Position numbers and translations under genes: made by a program. Under the pieces are notes generated by a model, which searched no databases, had not been told where the DNA came from, and worked only from the letters and a program-made list of their open reading frames with translations. This document shows, piece after piece, positions 18,366-27,169 of a stretch of 60,534 nucleotides of DNA. The stretch is from contig JAFYHQ010000028.1 of assembly GCA_017539105.1 (NCBI GenBank), positions 1 through 60,534 of the forward strand, given 5' to 3'. This DNA comes from Erysipelotrichaceae bacterium (GTDB taxonomy: Bacteria; Bacillota_I; Bacilli_A; Erysipelotrichales; Erysipelotrichaceae). Within the stretch, counting starts at the first letter, position 1, and each line of letters opens with the position of its first letter.

Positions 18366-20035
18366 TGCATGACTTCTTTTACATAAGTAATGAAATCAGC
18401 ACATTTCGCCTTGGCGGCATCCATGCTGGTATCTTTCACGGACAGGTAGCACTTGCACTTCGGTTCCGTTCCGCTTGGACGGATTGCGATGAATGAGCCA
18501 TCATCCAGATAATATTTCAGAACATCGGAGACATCATGTCCCGTCAGCTCATGGACCTCATTGTTTTCGTACGTCTTCTGCAGCTTATAGTCCTCGATCT
18601 TCAGCGTTTCCCTGCCAGGAACCTGCAGCGGTTCATTCCGGAGCTTGCCCATGATCTTCTGCAGTTTTTCGCTGCCGTCAGCGCCAGGCAAAGAAATAGA
18701 GAACTGCGTGTCATAGTAATAACCAACTTTATCATATGCTTCATACATGACATCAAGAAGCGTCTTGCCGATGCTGCGATAATATGCGCACGCTTCCGCC
18801 AGCATCAGACAGGCCTGGGTGGCATCTTTATCTCTTACGAACGGCTTGATCAGAGAACCGTAAGATTCCTCATAACCGAAGACATAGTTCTTCTCATGCG
18901 TCTTTTCATATTTCTTGACTTTATTGCCGATATACTTGAAGCCAGTTAAAGTTCTTTCGTTATCGACGCCATGATATCTGGCGATCGCTTCGCCGATATC
19001 GCTGGTTACGATCGTATTGAACATGCATGGGTTCTCGACCTCGATGCCAAGATCTTCATAAGTAGAAAGGATATATTCCAGCAGCAATGCTCCGGTCTGG
19101 TTTCCGTTGAGGATCACATATTCGCCATGATGGAGGATGCCCACACCCATTCTATCGCCATCAGGGTCGCAGACCAGCAGCAGTTCGGCATTGATCTCCT
19201 TGGCAAGCTTTAATACTTCCTCATATGCTCCCGGCTCTTCCGGATTCGGCGTCTTGGTTGCGCCGAAAGCAGGATCGAACACAGACTGCGATGCGACTTC
19301 CACGACATCATAGCCTGCCGCCTTCAACGTATCCATGACAGCATGGTACGAAGCGCCATGCTCAGGCGAGAACGCGATCTTGAAATTCTTATCGACATCC
19401 TTACGCAAAGCGATACTCAGGCAATCCGCATAGTATGCATCATCGACTTCCTTGCCGATGACATGGATCAGAGACTCGTCATAATCGCCGATCTTGATGC
19501 CTAAGACATCATCGATCTTATTGACTTCTTCAATGATCGCATCGACCAGTTCCGGAATCAGCTGACAGCCATTCTCATCGTACAGCTTATATCCGTTGTA
19601 TTCTTTCGGATTATGGGAAGCTGTGATCATGATACCGCCATCGCAATGGAAATAACGTACCGTATACGACAGTTCCGGCGTAGGACGTAACGTATCATAG
19701 ATATATGTTTTAATGCCATGGCTGGCTAATAATGCGGCAGAATCGAACGCAAATTCTCTGGAATTGAAACGGTTGTCATAAGCGATCGCGACACTTGTTT
19801 TTCCGGTTTTATTCAGATAATTCGCAAAGCCCAATGTCGCCTTACGGATCGTATAGATATTCAATCTGTTCGGACCCAGACCCATCAGACCGCGCATGCC
19901 TGCCGTGCCAAATGCCACATCCGTATAGAACGCGTCCTTGATTTCCGTCTCGGACATACTCTTCAACGTTTCTTTTTCTTCTTCTGACAAAGCAGGATGA
20001 TTTACCCAATAGTTATATTTCTCAATGTAATCCAT
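18362..20035 (-). CDS. pgcA: Phospho-sugar mutase (phosphoglucomutase type)
   Basis: Alpha-D-phosphohexomutase family, interconverting glucose 1- and 6-phosphate (or the mannose equivalents). The active-site phosphoserine lies in MITASHNPKEYNGYKLY, the metal loop is CDPDGDRMG, the sugar loop is GYEESYGSLI, and the phosphate loop is IRPSGTEPKCK. The length of 557 residues is typical of the PgcA group in Bacillota, longer than GlmM. Strong G-rich ribosome binding site. It makes glucose 1-phosphate for UDP-glucose and glycolipid or wall polymers by analogy. A separate GlmM is present at 44182, so roles do not overlap. Confidence 0.9.
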   Translation of the reverse strand: MDYIEKYNYWVNHPALSEEEKETLKSMSETEIKDAFYTDVAFGTAGMRGLMGLGPNRLNIYTIRKATLGFANYLNKTGKTSVAIAYDNRFNSREFAFDSAALLASHGIKTYIYDTLRPTPELSYTVRYFHCDGGIMITASHNPKEYNGYKLYDENGCQLIPELVDAIIEEVNKIDDVLGIKIGDYDESLIHVIGKEVDDAYYADCLSIALRKDVDKNFKIAFSPEHGASYHAVMDTLKAAGYDVVEVASQSVFDPAFGATKTPNPEEPGAYEEVLKLAKEINAELLLVCDPDGDRMGVGILHHGEYVILNGNQTGALLLEYILSTYEDLGIEVENPCMFNTIVTSDIGEAIARYHGVDNERTLTGFKYIGNKVKKYEKTHEKNYVFGYEESYGSLIKPFVRDKDATQACLMLAEACAYYRSIGKTLLDVMYEAYDKVGYYYDTQFSISLPGADGSEKLQKIMGKLRNEPLQVPGRETLKIEDYKLQKTYENNEVHELTGHDVSDVLKYYLDDGSFIAIRPSGTEPKCKCYLSVKDTSMDAAKAKCADFITYVKEVMQ

Positions 20036-20049
20036 AAATAACCCCCATT

Positions 20050-20078
20050 ATTTAAATAAGGGAAGAACTTCTTCCCTT
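20050..20078 (-). terminator. Terminator after ptsH
   Basis: Perfect 10-base inverted repeat AAGGGAAGAA / TTCTTCCCTT (20058-20078) followed on the minus strand by an A/T-rich stretch. It lies 6 nt beyond the ptsH stop and before pgcA. Confidence 0.6.
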
Positions 20079-20084
20079 TATTTT

Positions 20085-20351
20085 TTACTCAATGACCTTT
20101 TGTGTTCTCAAGATTTCTTCAATAGATGTAATTGCTGTATCTTCATCTTCGCCTTCACATGTAATTGTGATTTCGGATTGAGTCGGGATACCTAAAGACA
20201 TGACACCCATGATCGATTTCATATTCACAGATCTCTCTTTGAACGAAACCTTGACATCACATTTAAACTTACTGGCAGCGTTCACAGCAACTGTTGCAGG
20301 ACGAGCATGCAAACCTACCGGATCAATTACCAATACATTGATTTCCTTCAT
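20085..20351 (-). CDS. ptsH: Phosphocarrier protein HPr
   Basis: Phosphate shuttle of the sugar phosphotransferase system. His15, phosphorylated by enzyme I, lies in VGLHARPATVAV. Ser46, the HPr kinase target in Bacillota, lies in NMKSIMGVMSLGI. P-Ser-HPr is the co-repressor of CcpA, and a cre-like site sits inside this gene's own promoter. The 88-residue length is standard, and TAGTCCTCC on the plus strand gives an AGGAGGA ribosome binding site. It stands alone between a promoter and a terminator; enzyme I (ptsI) is not next to it, unlike in many Bacillota. Confidence 0.97.
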   Translation of the reverse strand: MKEINVLVIDPVGLHARPATVAVNAASKFKCDVKVSFKERSVNMKSIMGVMSLGIPTQSEITITCEGEDEDTAITSIEEILRTQKVIE

Positions 20352-20388
20352 CTGTAGTCCTCCTTTTCTAGAATACTATCTAATAAAT

Positions 20389-20418
20389 ATTATAATAATG
20401 TAAGCGCTTTAATTTCAA
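20389..20418 (-). promoter_or_regulatory. Promoter of ptsH
   Basis: TTGAAA (20413-20418) and TATAAT (20389-20394) with 18 nt between. The promoter lies immediately downstream of rlmH and drives ptsH alone. Confidence 0.7.
20399..20412 (-). promoter_or_regulatory. CcpA cre-like operator within the ptsH promoter
   Basis: TGTAAGCGCTTTAA matches the cre consensus TGWAANCGNTNWCA at all but one position and contains the core AAGCGCTT. It fills the spacer between -35 and -10, where binding would block RNA polymerase. Confidence 0.6.
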
Positions 20419-20430
20419 GAGATAAAATGA

Positions 20431-20889
20431 TCATTTATGATACGTTTCATGATTCAATATCTTGAAACTGCGATAGATCTGTTCCATCAGGATCAGCCTG
20501 GTCATCTGATGCAGGAAGGTCAGATCGGAGAGTTTTATCCGTTCCTCTGCCCTTTCAATGATCTTTTCTCCCAGACCCAAGGAACCGCCGATCACGAAAC
20601 AGATCTTCGGATAACGGACAAACAGCTGATCCAGTTTATTCGCCAAAGAAACGGAATCGATACTCTTGCCATGAAGATCCAGTAAGATCACATAATCATT
20701 CTTGTCGATCACATTCAAAAGCCGTTCCGCCTCGATCGAAAGAACCTGTTTCTCATTGTCGCGGATCGGCTCATCTTTCACTTCGATGATTTCCAGTTTA
20801 TGATAGCGTTTGATCTTATGCTGATAGTCACTGATCAACGCAAGAAGATGTTCATCTTTTATTTTGCCGACACAGACGATCTTAATCAT
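20431..20889 (-). CDS. rlmH: 23S rRNA pseudouridine-1915 N3-methyltransferase
   Basis: SPOUT-class methyltransferase acting on helix 69 of 23S rRNA in the assembled ribosome. It starts MIKIVCVGKIKDEHL and has the knot region ICFVIGGSLGLG and the conserved end (LTFLHQMTRLILMEQIYRSF, ending HETYHK). I chose ATG 20889 over a GTG three codons earlier; length 152. It overlaps the stop of the upstream protease gene by 8 nt, the same htrA-rlmH neighbourhood found in many Bacillota. Confidence 0.95.
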   Translation of the reverse strand: MIKIVCVGKIKDEHLLALISDYQHKIKRYHKLEIIEVKDEPIRDNEKQVLSIEAERLLNVIDKNDYVILLDLHGKSIDSVSLANKLDQLFVRYPKICFVIGGSLGLGEKIIERAEERIKLSDLTFLHQMTRLILMEQIYRSFKILNHETYHK

Positions 20890-21922
20890 GCGGCACACCT
20901 AAAACCAGGTTCTGATCGTTGCGGATCACTTCAAAGCTTATTTCTTCACCAGGAAAATATCCGGCATCCAGATAATCATCCAGATCCTCGATGATGATTC
21001 CATTGATCTTGGCAACGACATCTCCGGGTCGGACCGATGCCTGCGCTGCCAGCGAATTCTCTCTGACCTTCTCGACATACAATCCGGCAATGATCTCCAG
21101 ATCAAGATCCAGATTCGTTTTCTCATAAGCAGGCATCTCTTTGATATAAGTTCCTTTGATGCCGAACTGTTTCTTCTCTACCTCTTCCCCGGCAATCAGA
21201 CGATCTGCGACAAGCTGCATCTCATTGGATGTCAAAGCGAAAACCTGTCCGTTCTCTGCCTTCATGGAAACCATGCCCACGACTTCGCCATTCATGTTGA
21301 TCAGAGGACTTCCGGAATAACCGCTTTCCAGATTGGCGCTGACGGCGATCACATCCAGATAATAGACCGACCGCTGGTCATGATAAGTGATGCTGTTATC
21401 GATGGTCAGGATCTCTTTCGAAACCATGCCCAAAGATACGCTTGACGCATAATCCAGCGAGATCGGCGTGCCGATACTGATCACGAACTCTCCGGGATCG
21501 AGAAGCTTCGCATCCGTCAGTTTCAATGCAGGAACATCGAAAGGGATCTCGACGCTAAGGACTGCAAGATCGCTGTAAGGATCCAAGCCTGTCAGTTTCG
21601 CGCTGACACTGTATTTCGAATCAAAAATGACGCTGATGTTCTGGGCATCTGCAACCGCATGGCAGACTGTCAGAATATAGGTATCCCCATCCTGCTTATA
21701 TACAAAACCGCTCGCGATCGTTCCATCCGCATTGATGGAAACGATGCTGGCGATATCATCCTCTACGACCTTGGTGAAATCGGTAGAAAAACCGGTCACA
21801 TTGTATTCATTGATCAGAGGATCATGGCCGTTCTCTTCTTGTACCGGACGGAACGACAGAAACAGCAGCCAGATAAAGGCCAAAGCAAGCAGCAGATATA
21901 AGAAACGATCATTCTTTTGCAT
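20882..21922 (-). CDS. Trypsin-like serine protease with PDZ domain (HtrA-like)
   Basis: Membrane-anchored quality-control protease outside the membrane. One N-terminal membrane segment (about residues 7-24). The chymotrypsin-fold triad is readable: His in ILTVCHAVADA, Asp in PYSDLAVLSVE, Ser in SGYSGSPLIN (the usual GNSGG is GYSGS here). A single PDZ domain occupies about residues 255-340 (GLYVEKVRENSLAAQASVRPGD and AKINGIIIEDLDD). HtrA-type proteases of Bacillota fit this layout and place. It follows the M23 peptidase after 13 nt and is coupled to rlmH, so it may work on envelope proteins made nearby. Specific targets are unknown. Confidence 0.85.
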   Translation of the reverse strand: MQKNDRFLYLLLALAFIWLLFLSFRPVQEENGHDPLINEYNVTGFSTDFTKVVEDDIASIVSINADGTIASGFVYKQDGDTYILTVCHAVADAQNISVIFDSKYSVSAKLTGLDPYSDLAVLSVEIPFDVPALKLTDAKLLDPGEFVISIGTPISLDYASSVSLGMVSKEILTIDNSITYHDQRSVYYLDVIAVSANLESGYSGSPLINMNGEVVGMVSMKAENGQVFALTSNEMQLVADRLIAGEEVEKKQFGIKGTYIKEMPAYEKTNLDLDLEIIAGLYVEKVRENSLAAQASVRPGDVVAKINGIIIEDLDDYLDAGYFPGEEISFEVIRNDQNLVLGVPHD

Positions 21923-21935
21923 ATAGTCACTCTTT

Positions 21936-23447
21936 CTAGTCGATCAGGCTGCAAGGCAGATACCTGCATGGATCCACTCTGACCCCATTCACTTCAAACG
22001 TCAGATGCAGGTGAACGCCTTCGGAACGTCCGGTATTGCCCATCTGGCCGATCACATCGCCGCGATGCACATTCTCGCCGACACTGAAATAAGCAGGTAC
22101 ATTCAGGTGCATGTACATCGTTCTTACTCCATTCTGATGGTTGATGATGATGTAGTTGCCCATATCGTACTTGTATCCCACCTGATCGACCACGCCGCTG
22201 TCTACGGCATAAACCGGCGCATACTTCTCATAACGATTGGTCAAGTCGGTACCCGTATGACCCAGGTAACAGCCAAAGTGACAGCTGATACGCGGATTAT
22301 CCACCGGCCAGATATAGTTGCCTGTACCGACCATGATGACCTGTTTCGTACCTACGGCAATCACGCCCCGCTTCGGCTGCTTGATGACTGTCTCTGAAAG
22401 AAGATCACCGGATTCCAGTACGCCATTGACCCACTTCTCTTCATACAAGACATTCTTGATGCCCGTTTCTTCCTGGACACGGACTTCATATTTTCCCCGT
22501 TCCAAAGTATTGTCTTCGATATATTCCGGGGTCTCCGGAGCGACAAACTGCTGGGACAGACGTTCCCTGGTCACTTCGATCGTAATCGGGGAAGTATAGT
22601 AAGTGACATTCAGCTGCATACCGGGAACGATGACCTGATTCTCCGATAAGAGCACATCCGGATTCAGCATCCGGATCTGTCTGGCAGACATATCGCCAAA
22701 ATAATAGCCAACACCCTGCAAGGTATCACCTTCCTGAACGGTGTAATATTCTCTGTCTGTATTTCTTCCGTAACAAAGGAAATTGTAGATCTGTTCCTCG
22801 CTGGTAAAGATCTCATCCGGAGAAACGATCGCTTCCCGGGTATTGATGTTTTCTTGCAGCAGGATATTTGTTTCAACGCTACCCAGTTCCGTTGGCGAAG
22901 GAATGTTCTCCTGCCGCATCAGTCTCTGTAAAGCTTCTTCGGATATGAAATTGGTATAGAAACGTTCCAACGCTCTGGAAAACTCGTTATAATCTCTGAC
23001 ATAAATGATCTCATAGATATCATCGCCCGTAGAGAATTCGATTGCCGTCGTTTTTACGCCTAACAGATTGTTTCCCTGAAGATAATCCATGATCGCATCA
23101 TCCACATTGGAAAAGACTGCATAAGACTTCTCTTCGACGACATAGGTATCATCGCTTAAACCCAGTTCCGTATCCGGGAAAAACGGTTCATAGGCTTCAT
23201 ATGCTTTATCGATCAGAGAATTCAGATAATCCAGATCGTTGATCACGGCAATGAATCGGCCTTTATAGTAGATCTTGTGATACGTATTCTCCTCACGCGT
23301 ATAAGAAAGGATCTCTTGCTGGACAAGAGACTTTTCATTCCAGATATAAGCTTTGATCGCCGGATCGGAAGAAACGAATTCCGGATAGAAAATCGCAATC
23401 ACCAGAGCCAGGATCAGACAGACCAGTATCGTTATAATCTTTTTCAA
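21936..23447 (-). CDS. M23 peptidoglycan endopeptidase with LysM and G5 domains
   Basis: Secreted or membrane-anchored wall hydrolase. Order: N-terminal membrane segment (residues 4-22), a helical part, LysM at about 245-295 (YTVQEGDTLQGVGYYFG...LNPDVLL...VPGMQL), a G5 domain at about 300-375 (EVTRERLSQQFVAPET to QPKRGVIAVGTK), and the peptidase domain at about 390-500. The lysostaphin-type zinc residues are in HTGTDLTN and HLHLTFEVNG. The combination matches cross-bridge or stem-peptide endopeptidases of Bacillota. Its start touches the dnaB stop with no gap, so it is in the rplI-dnaB transcript. Confidence 0.9.
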   Translation of the reverse strand: MKKIITILVCLILALVIAIFYPEFVSSDPAIKAYIWNEKSLVQQEILSYTREENTYHKIYYKGRFIAVINDLDYLNSLIDKAYEAYEPFFPDTELGLSDDTYVVEEKSYAVFSNVDDAIMDYLQGNNLLGVKTTAIEFSTGDDIYEIIYVRDYNEFSRALERFYTNFISEEALQRLMRQENIPSPTELGSVETNILLQENINTREAIVSPDEIFTSEEQIYNFLCYGRNTDREYYTVQEGDTLQGVGYYFGDMSARQIRMLNPDVLLSENQVIVPGMQLNVTYYTSPITIEVTRERLSQQFVAPETPEYIEDNTLERGKYEVRVQEETGIKNVLYEEKWVNGVLESGDLLSETVIKQPKRGVIAVGTKQVIMVGTGNYIWPVDNPRISCHFGCYLGHTGTDLTNRYEKYAPVYAVDSGVVDQVGYKYDMGNYIIINHQNGVRTMYMHLNVPAYFSVGENVHRGDVIGQMGNTGRSEGVHLHLTFEVNGVRVDPCRYLPCSLID

Positions 23448-24785
23448 TCAGCGTTCCTCGTTCTTTATGCCATAGAAAGCAAAAATATCTTTCTCATAAG
23501 CCAGCTTGATCCTGCCGGTCGGACCGTTACGGTGCTTGGCGATGCTCAGTTCGACATCTTCCCGTTCTTCATCCTGATGTTCATCCGGATTATAGTAGGA
23601 ATCACGATACAGCATCAGTACCAGGTCGGCATCCTGTTCGATGGCTCCCGATTCACGAAGGTCTGAAAGCATCGGCCGTTTATCGGTACGCTGTTCCACG
23701 CCACGGGAGAGCTGAGAGACCGCAATGACCGGAACATTCAGTTCCCTGGCCATGGCCTTCAGACTGCGCGAAATATCGGCGACTTCCCGCTCACGCGTTT
23801 CTCCTTTGGAAGTCGACTGGATCAGCTGCAGATAGTCGACGATGATCAGATACAAGCCATGTTCCATGGAAAGCTTCCGGGCTTTCGCATAGATCTCGGA
23901 AACCTTGATGCTGGAAGAATCATCGATAAAGAAGTTCATCTTCTTCAGCTGCTGCGCCGCTTCATTGATCTTGGACCAGTCCGCATCATTCAGCATACCT
24001 GTATTCAGTTTCTGGAACGGAACCTTGGACTGCGCGGACAGAATACGCATGGCGATCTGTTCCGCCGGCTGTTCGATCGAGAATATCGCGACCGAGCCCG
24101 GCGTTCTCTGTGCCGATTTCAAAGCGACATTCAAAGCAAACGTCGTTTTACCCATGGAAGAACGGGCTGCGACGATAATAAGATCGCCTTTCTGGAAACC
24201 TGCGGTCATCCGATCAAGATCCGCAAATCCCGTCTTGACGCCGGTTACCGCGCTTCCTGCTTCCTGTATCGCTTCGATGTGCCTGATCGTGCTGTCAAAT
24301 ACTTCTTCCCCTGTCAGGAAATCCGAACTGACCTGGGAACGGGTCACTTCGGTGACCTTCTTTTCGACATTTGCCAGCAGTTCGCTGATCTCCGTTTTGC
24401 CGTCATAGGCATCATTCGAAATCTCTTCGCCAACCTTGATGATCTTGCGGGCCAGAGACTTGTTCTTGACGATTGCGATATATTCTTTCGTATTTGTAGC
24501 CGAAACCGTCGAACCGGTCAGCTGCATCAGATAGTCCAATCCTCCGACTTTATCAAAAACACCGAAATCCTTCAGTTTTGTCGATAAGGAAACGGTATCC
24601 ACTTTTTCTCTGTTTTCATACATGGAACGCATGATGTTGTAGATGGTCTGATGCCGATCCAGATAAAAATCATCCGGAAAGATATCTCCATCGATACATT
24701 GCCTCATGGCATCCTTATACAGCAGGATATTCCCCAGCAACGATTCTTCTGCTTCCAATGAATAAGGTATGATCCTATTGCTCAT
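23448..24785 (-). CDS. dnaB: Replicative DNA helicase DnaB
   Basis: Hexameric 5'-3' helicase of the replication fork (named dnaC in Bacillus). The N-terminal primase-interacting domain begins PYSLEAEESLLGNILL. The RecA-like motor has Walker A VAARSSMGKTTFALNVA and Walker B YLIIVDYLQLI, then SRGVEQRTDKRPMLSDLRESGAIEQDAD and the arginine-finger region AKHRNGPTGRI. It is 445 residues with no intein. It follows rplI by 1 nt, the usual order in Bacillota. The cited conserved stretch was read in two parts: VEQRTDKRPMLSDLRES and GAIEQDADLVLML. Confidence 0.97.
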   Translation of the reverse strand: MSNRIIPYSLEAEESLLGNILLYKDAMRQCIDGDIFPDDFYLDRHQTIYNIMRSMYENREKVDTVSLSTKLKDFGVFDKVGGLDYLMQLTGSTVSATNTKEYIAIVKNKSLARKIIKVGEEISNDAYDGKTEISELLANVEKKVTEVTRSQVSSDFLTGEEVFDSTIRHIEAIQEAGSAVTGVKTGFADLDRMTAGFQKGDLIIVAARSSMGKTTFALNVALKSAQRTPGSVAIFSIEQPAEQIAMRILSAQSKVPFQKLNTGMLNDADWSKINEAAQQLKKMNFFIDDSSSIKVSEIYAKARKLSMEHGLYLIIVDYLQLIQSTSKGETREREVADISRSLKAMARELNVPVIAVSQLSRGVEQRTDKRPMLSDLRESGAIEQDADLVLMLYRDSYYNPDEHQDEEREDVELSIAKHRNGPTGRIKLAYEKDIFAFYGIKNEER

Positions 24786-24786
24786 G

Positions 24787-25227
24787 TTATTCCTCTGTCA
24801 GTATCACTTTCAATGTGGCGATCACATCTTTGTATAATTCCACTTTTACCTCATAGGTTCCCAGCTGATTCAAAGGTTCGCTGTCGACGATCTTGCGCTT
24901 GTCAATGAGATAGCCATCCTTCTTGACTGCTTCTTCGATCTGCTTGGTAGAAACGGAACCGGAAACTTTTCCTTCCTTGGCTTTGACTTTGAATTCATAT
25001 GTCTTCGTCTCCAGTATTTCCTTCAGTTCTGTCGCCTTTTCCCTGTTCTCTGCATCCAGTTTCTGCGCATCGGCATTCTGCTTATCCAGGACCTTCTTAG
25101 CCCCCTCAGATTCCATGACAGCAAGACCTCTGGCAATCAGATAGTTTCTGCCATAGCCATCCGCAACCTGCTTTATATCACCCTTTTTCCCTAATTTCGG
25201 AACATCAGTCAACAGTATTACTCTCAT
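24787..25227 (-). CDS. rplI: 50S ribosomal protein L9
   Basis: Long two-domain protein at the L1 stalk base. The N-terminal domain starts MRVILLTDVPKLGKKGDIKQ and contains VADGYGRNYLIARGLAV; a connecting helix (residues 40-75) rich in K, D and E follows, then the C-terminal domain FGSVSTKQI-like segment (KVSGSVSTKQIEEAV). I set the start at 25227 by the GGAGGGAAAG site before ATG; an open stretch upstream lies in gdpP. Length 146. It overlaps gdpP by 23 nt and precedes dnaB. Confidence 0.96.
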   Translation of the reverse strand: MRVILLTDVPKLGKKGDIKQVADGYGRNYLIARGLAVMESEGAKKVLDKQNADAQKLDAENREKATELKEILETKTYEFKVKAKEGKVSGSVSTKQIEEAVKKDGYLIDKRKIVDSEPLNQLGTYEVKVELYKDVIATLKVILTEE

Positions 25228-27169
25228 CTTTCCCTCCTGCAAAATATTCATCCAGCACCTGAAGCAGTTCTGCTTCCAGTTTTGGAACGCTGCCATGGCT
25301 CACCTGCATGCCTGCAGCCGTCATATGGCCTCCGCCATTCATCTTCTCCATGATCACCTGAACATTGATCTTACCCTTGGATCTTGCGGAAATCATCGTT
25401 TCTTCTTTTTCCGTATTGCATATCACAAAGGCAGCTTCGATCTCTTTCGCTTTCACCATCATATCACAAGCCTGGGAAGCAGTGGAACGAGGGAAACTTC
25501 CCTGTTCGATTGCAGAAATAATGATATCTTTCTTATAAGCCTTTCCGGCATCGATGATCTTGCTGCGCTGGATGATATTGTCATAAGGTTCCTGCGACAG
25601 TTCATCGCAAAGCAACGGATCGGCTCCATAGTTTTTCAGCTGTTTCGCCACATCGAAGGTTCTTGAACCCGTACGGAAACGGAAATGATCCGTATCGATC
25701 AGAACACCCAGATAGAGGATATTCGCTTCCTCCGGCGTGATGCTGATATTGCGCCCGAAATAAGGAAGGAATTCGGAAGTGATCTCGCAAGCCGAAGAAG
25801 CAGCCGCTTCGATATACACAAACAAAGCATCCACATCCAGATCCGCTCTTCTGCGATGATGATCGATGATCGCGATCCGCTTGGTTTCCTTCAAAAGATT
25901 CGGACTGTTCGACTGTACCGCGCTGTGATGATCGACCATGATGACCAGCGTTTCCTCATTCAAAAGATCCAGCGCCTCATTCTCCGATATGAAATGATGC
26001 TTCGACTCCAAGACGTTCCGGTATTTCCGCAATACGTCGCTGATCATCGATTCGATCCCGCCGCTGCGGCTGACGATATACGCAGGCTTATTCAGGCTCA
26101 TCGCAATATTCGACATATTCAAAGCAGCAGCGACACAGTCCGCATCCATATCCCTGTGGCCCACGATAATGACCTCTCTGGAACGTTCGATCAGATCCTT
26201 GATCGTATTCGCCGTGATACGGACCTTCGTCTTGCTTTGCTGCTCACGGGCTTCCGTCGTGCCTCCGTAGAACGTCGCGTCATCGCCCATCTTACGCACT
26301 ACGACCTGGTCTCCGCCTCTGGTCTGTGCCAGATCCAGTAGGTTCCTGGCAGATTCGTCAAGTTCGATCAGGTTGTCCGAACCTTTGGCAAACGCCATCG
26401 ACAGAGTGACTCCCAGATTGGCATCCTTGGATACTTTCCTGACCGTATTCAGAACAGAAAACCTGTCATTCAGCAAATCATTGAAGATCGTTTCATTCAG
26501 CAGCAGCAAGACTCTGTTGTTCTTCAACGTCTTATAGATGACATTGAAGTTCTTGAAATAATCGCTGACCGCGATCTTGATGTTGGTGTTGATATAAGAC
26601 AGATCATCCTCGGACATCGACATCTCGTCATAGTTGTCATAACTCAACATTCCGATAACCAGTGCTTCATTGCTTAGTTTCTTATCGAGATTGTATTCCT
26701 TGGTGATATTCTTGAAAGTCAGCGTATTGGTCTTATCGATCTTACGAACCAGAAAGGTTTCTTCATTGATCGTGATCGTTTCCGTATTCGCTTCGTTGTT
26801 CAGCATATCCTGCAGCTCCGGCAGCCAGTTCAATACCTTCTCGCCGAAATGATTCCATCCACGATCCGCAAAGAACTGCGACAGATACGTGATCTCATAG
26901 TTGTTGTCATACATCATGATGCCCATCTCGCCATTGTTCAGGATCTCCCGATAGACGTTGTTCAGGTTATCCTCGATCTCTTTATTGGTTTCGATACGCA
27001 TCGAATCCAAAGAAAAGAAGATCAGCAGCAAAACAATGGTAAAGACCATCGCTACGATCAGAGCCAGATTGATGTTCTGATTAAAAACAAAGCGCAATAA
27101 TACCAGAAACACGATCACTGCGATCGCTGTAATCAGAGACAATGTCGGAATAAAAGTACGTTTTTTCAT
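25205..27169 (-). CDS. gdpP: Cyclic-di-AMP phosphodiesterase GdpP
   Basis: Membrane enzyme that hydrolyses the second messenger c-di-AMP. Two membrane segments at residues 8-28 and 33-52, a PAS-like part with LNNVYREILNNGEMGIMMYD (residues 67-86), a degenerate GGDEF domain (no GGDEF signature; RGGDQVVVRK instead), then DHH and DHHA1 domains. The phosphatase motifs are VGHRDMDADCVAAAL, MVDHHSAVQ and IIDHHRR, and the DHHA1 end reads MNGGGHMTAAGMQVS. The length of 654 matches the family. The start overlaps yybS by 4 nt. With cdaA and cdaR at 45504-47898 the window holds both synthesis and breakdown of c-di-AMP. Confidence 0.95.
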   Translation of the reverse strand: MKKRTFIPTLSLITAIAVIVFLVLLRFVFNQNINLALIVAMVFTIVLLLIFFSLDSMRIETNKEIEDNLNNVYREILNNGEMGIMMYDNNYEITYLSQFFADRGWNHFGEKVLNWLPELQDMLNNEANTETITINEETFLVRKIDKTNTLTFKNITKEYNLDKKLSNEALVIGMLSYDNYDEMSMSEDDLSYINTNIKIAVSDYFKNFNVIYKTLKNNRVLLLLNETIFNDLLNDRFSVLNTVRKVSKDANLGVTLSMAFAKGSDNLIELDESARNLLDLAQTRGGDQVVVRKMGDDATFYGGTTEAREQQSKTKVRITANTIKDLIERSREVIIVGHRDMDADCVAAALNMSNIAMSLNKPAYIVSRSGGIESMISDVLRKYRNVLESKHHFISENEALDLLNEETLVIMVDHHSAVQSNSPNLLKETKRIAIIDHHRRRADLDVDALFVYIEAAASSACEITSEFLPYFGRNISITPEEANILYLGVLIDTDHFRFRTGSRTFDVAKQLKNYGADPLLCDELSQEPYDNIIQRSKIIDAGKAYKKDIIISAIEQGSFPRSTASQACDMMVKAKEIEAAFVICNTEKEETMISARSKGKINVQVIMEKMNGGGHMTAAGMQVSHGSVPKLEAELLQVLDEYFAGGKDESNTVD

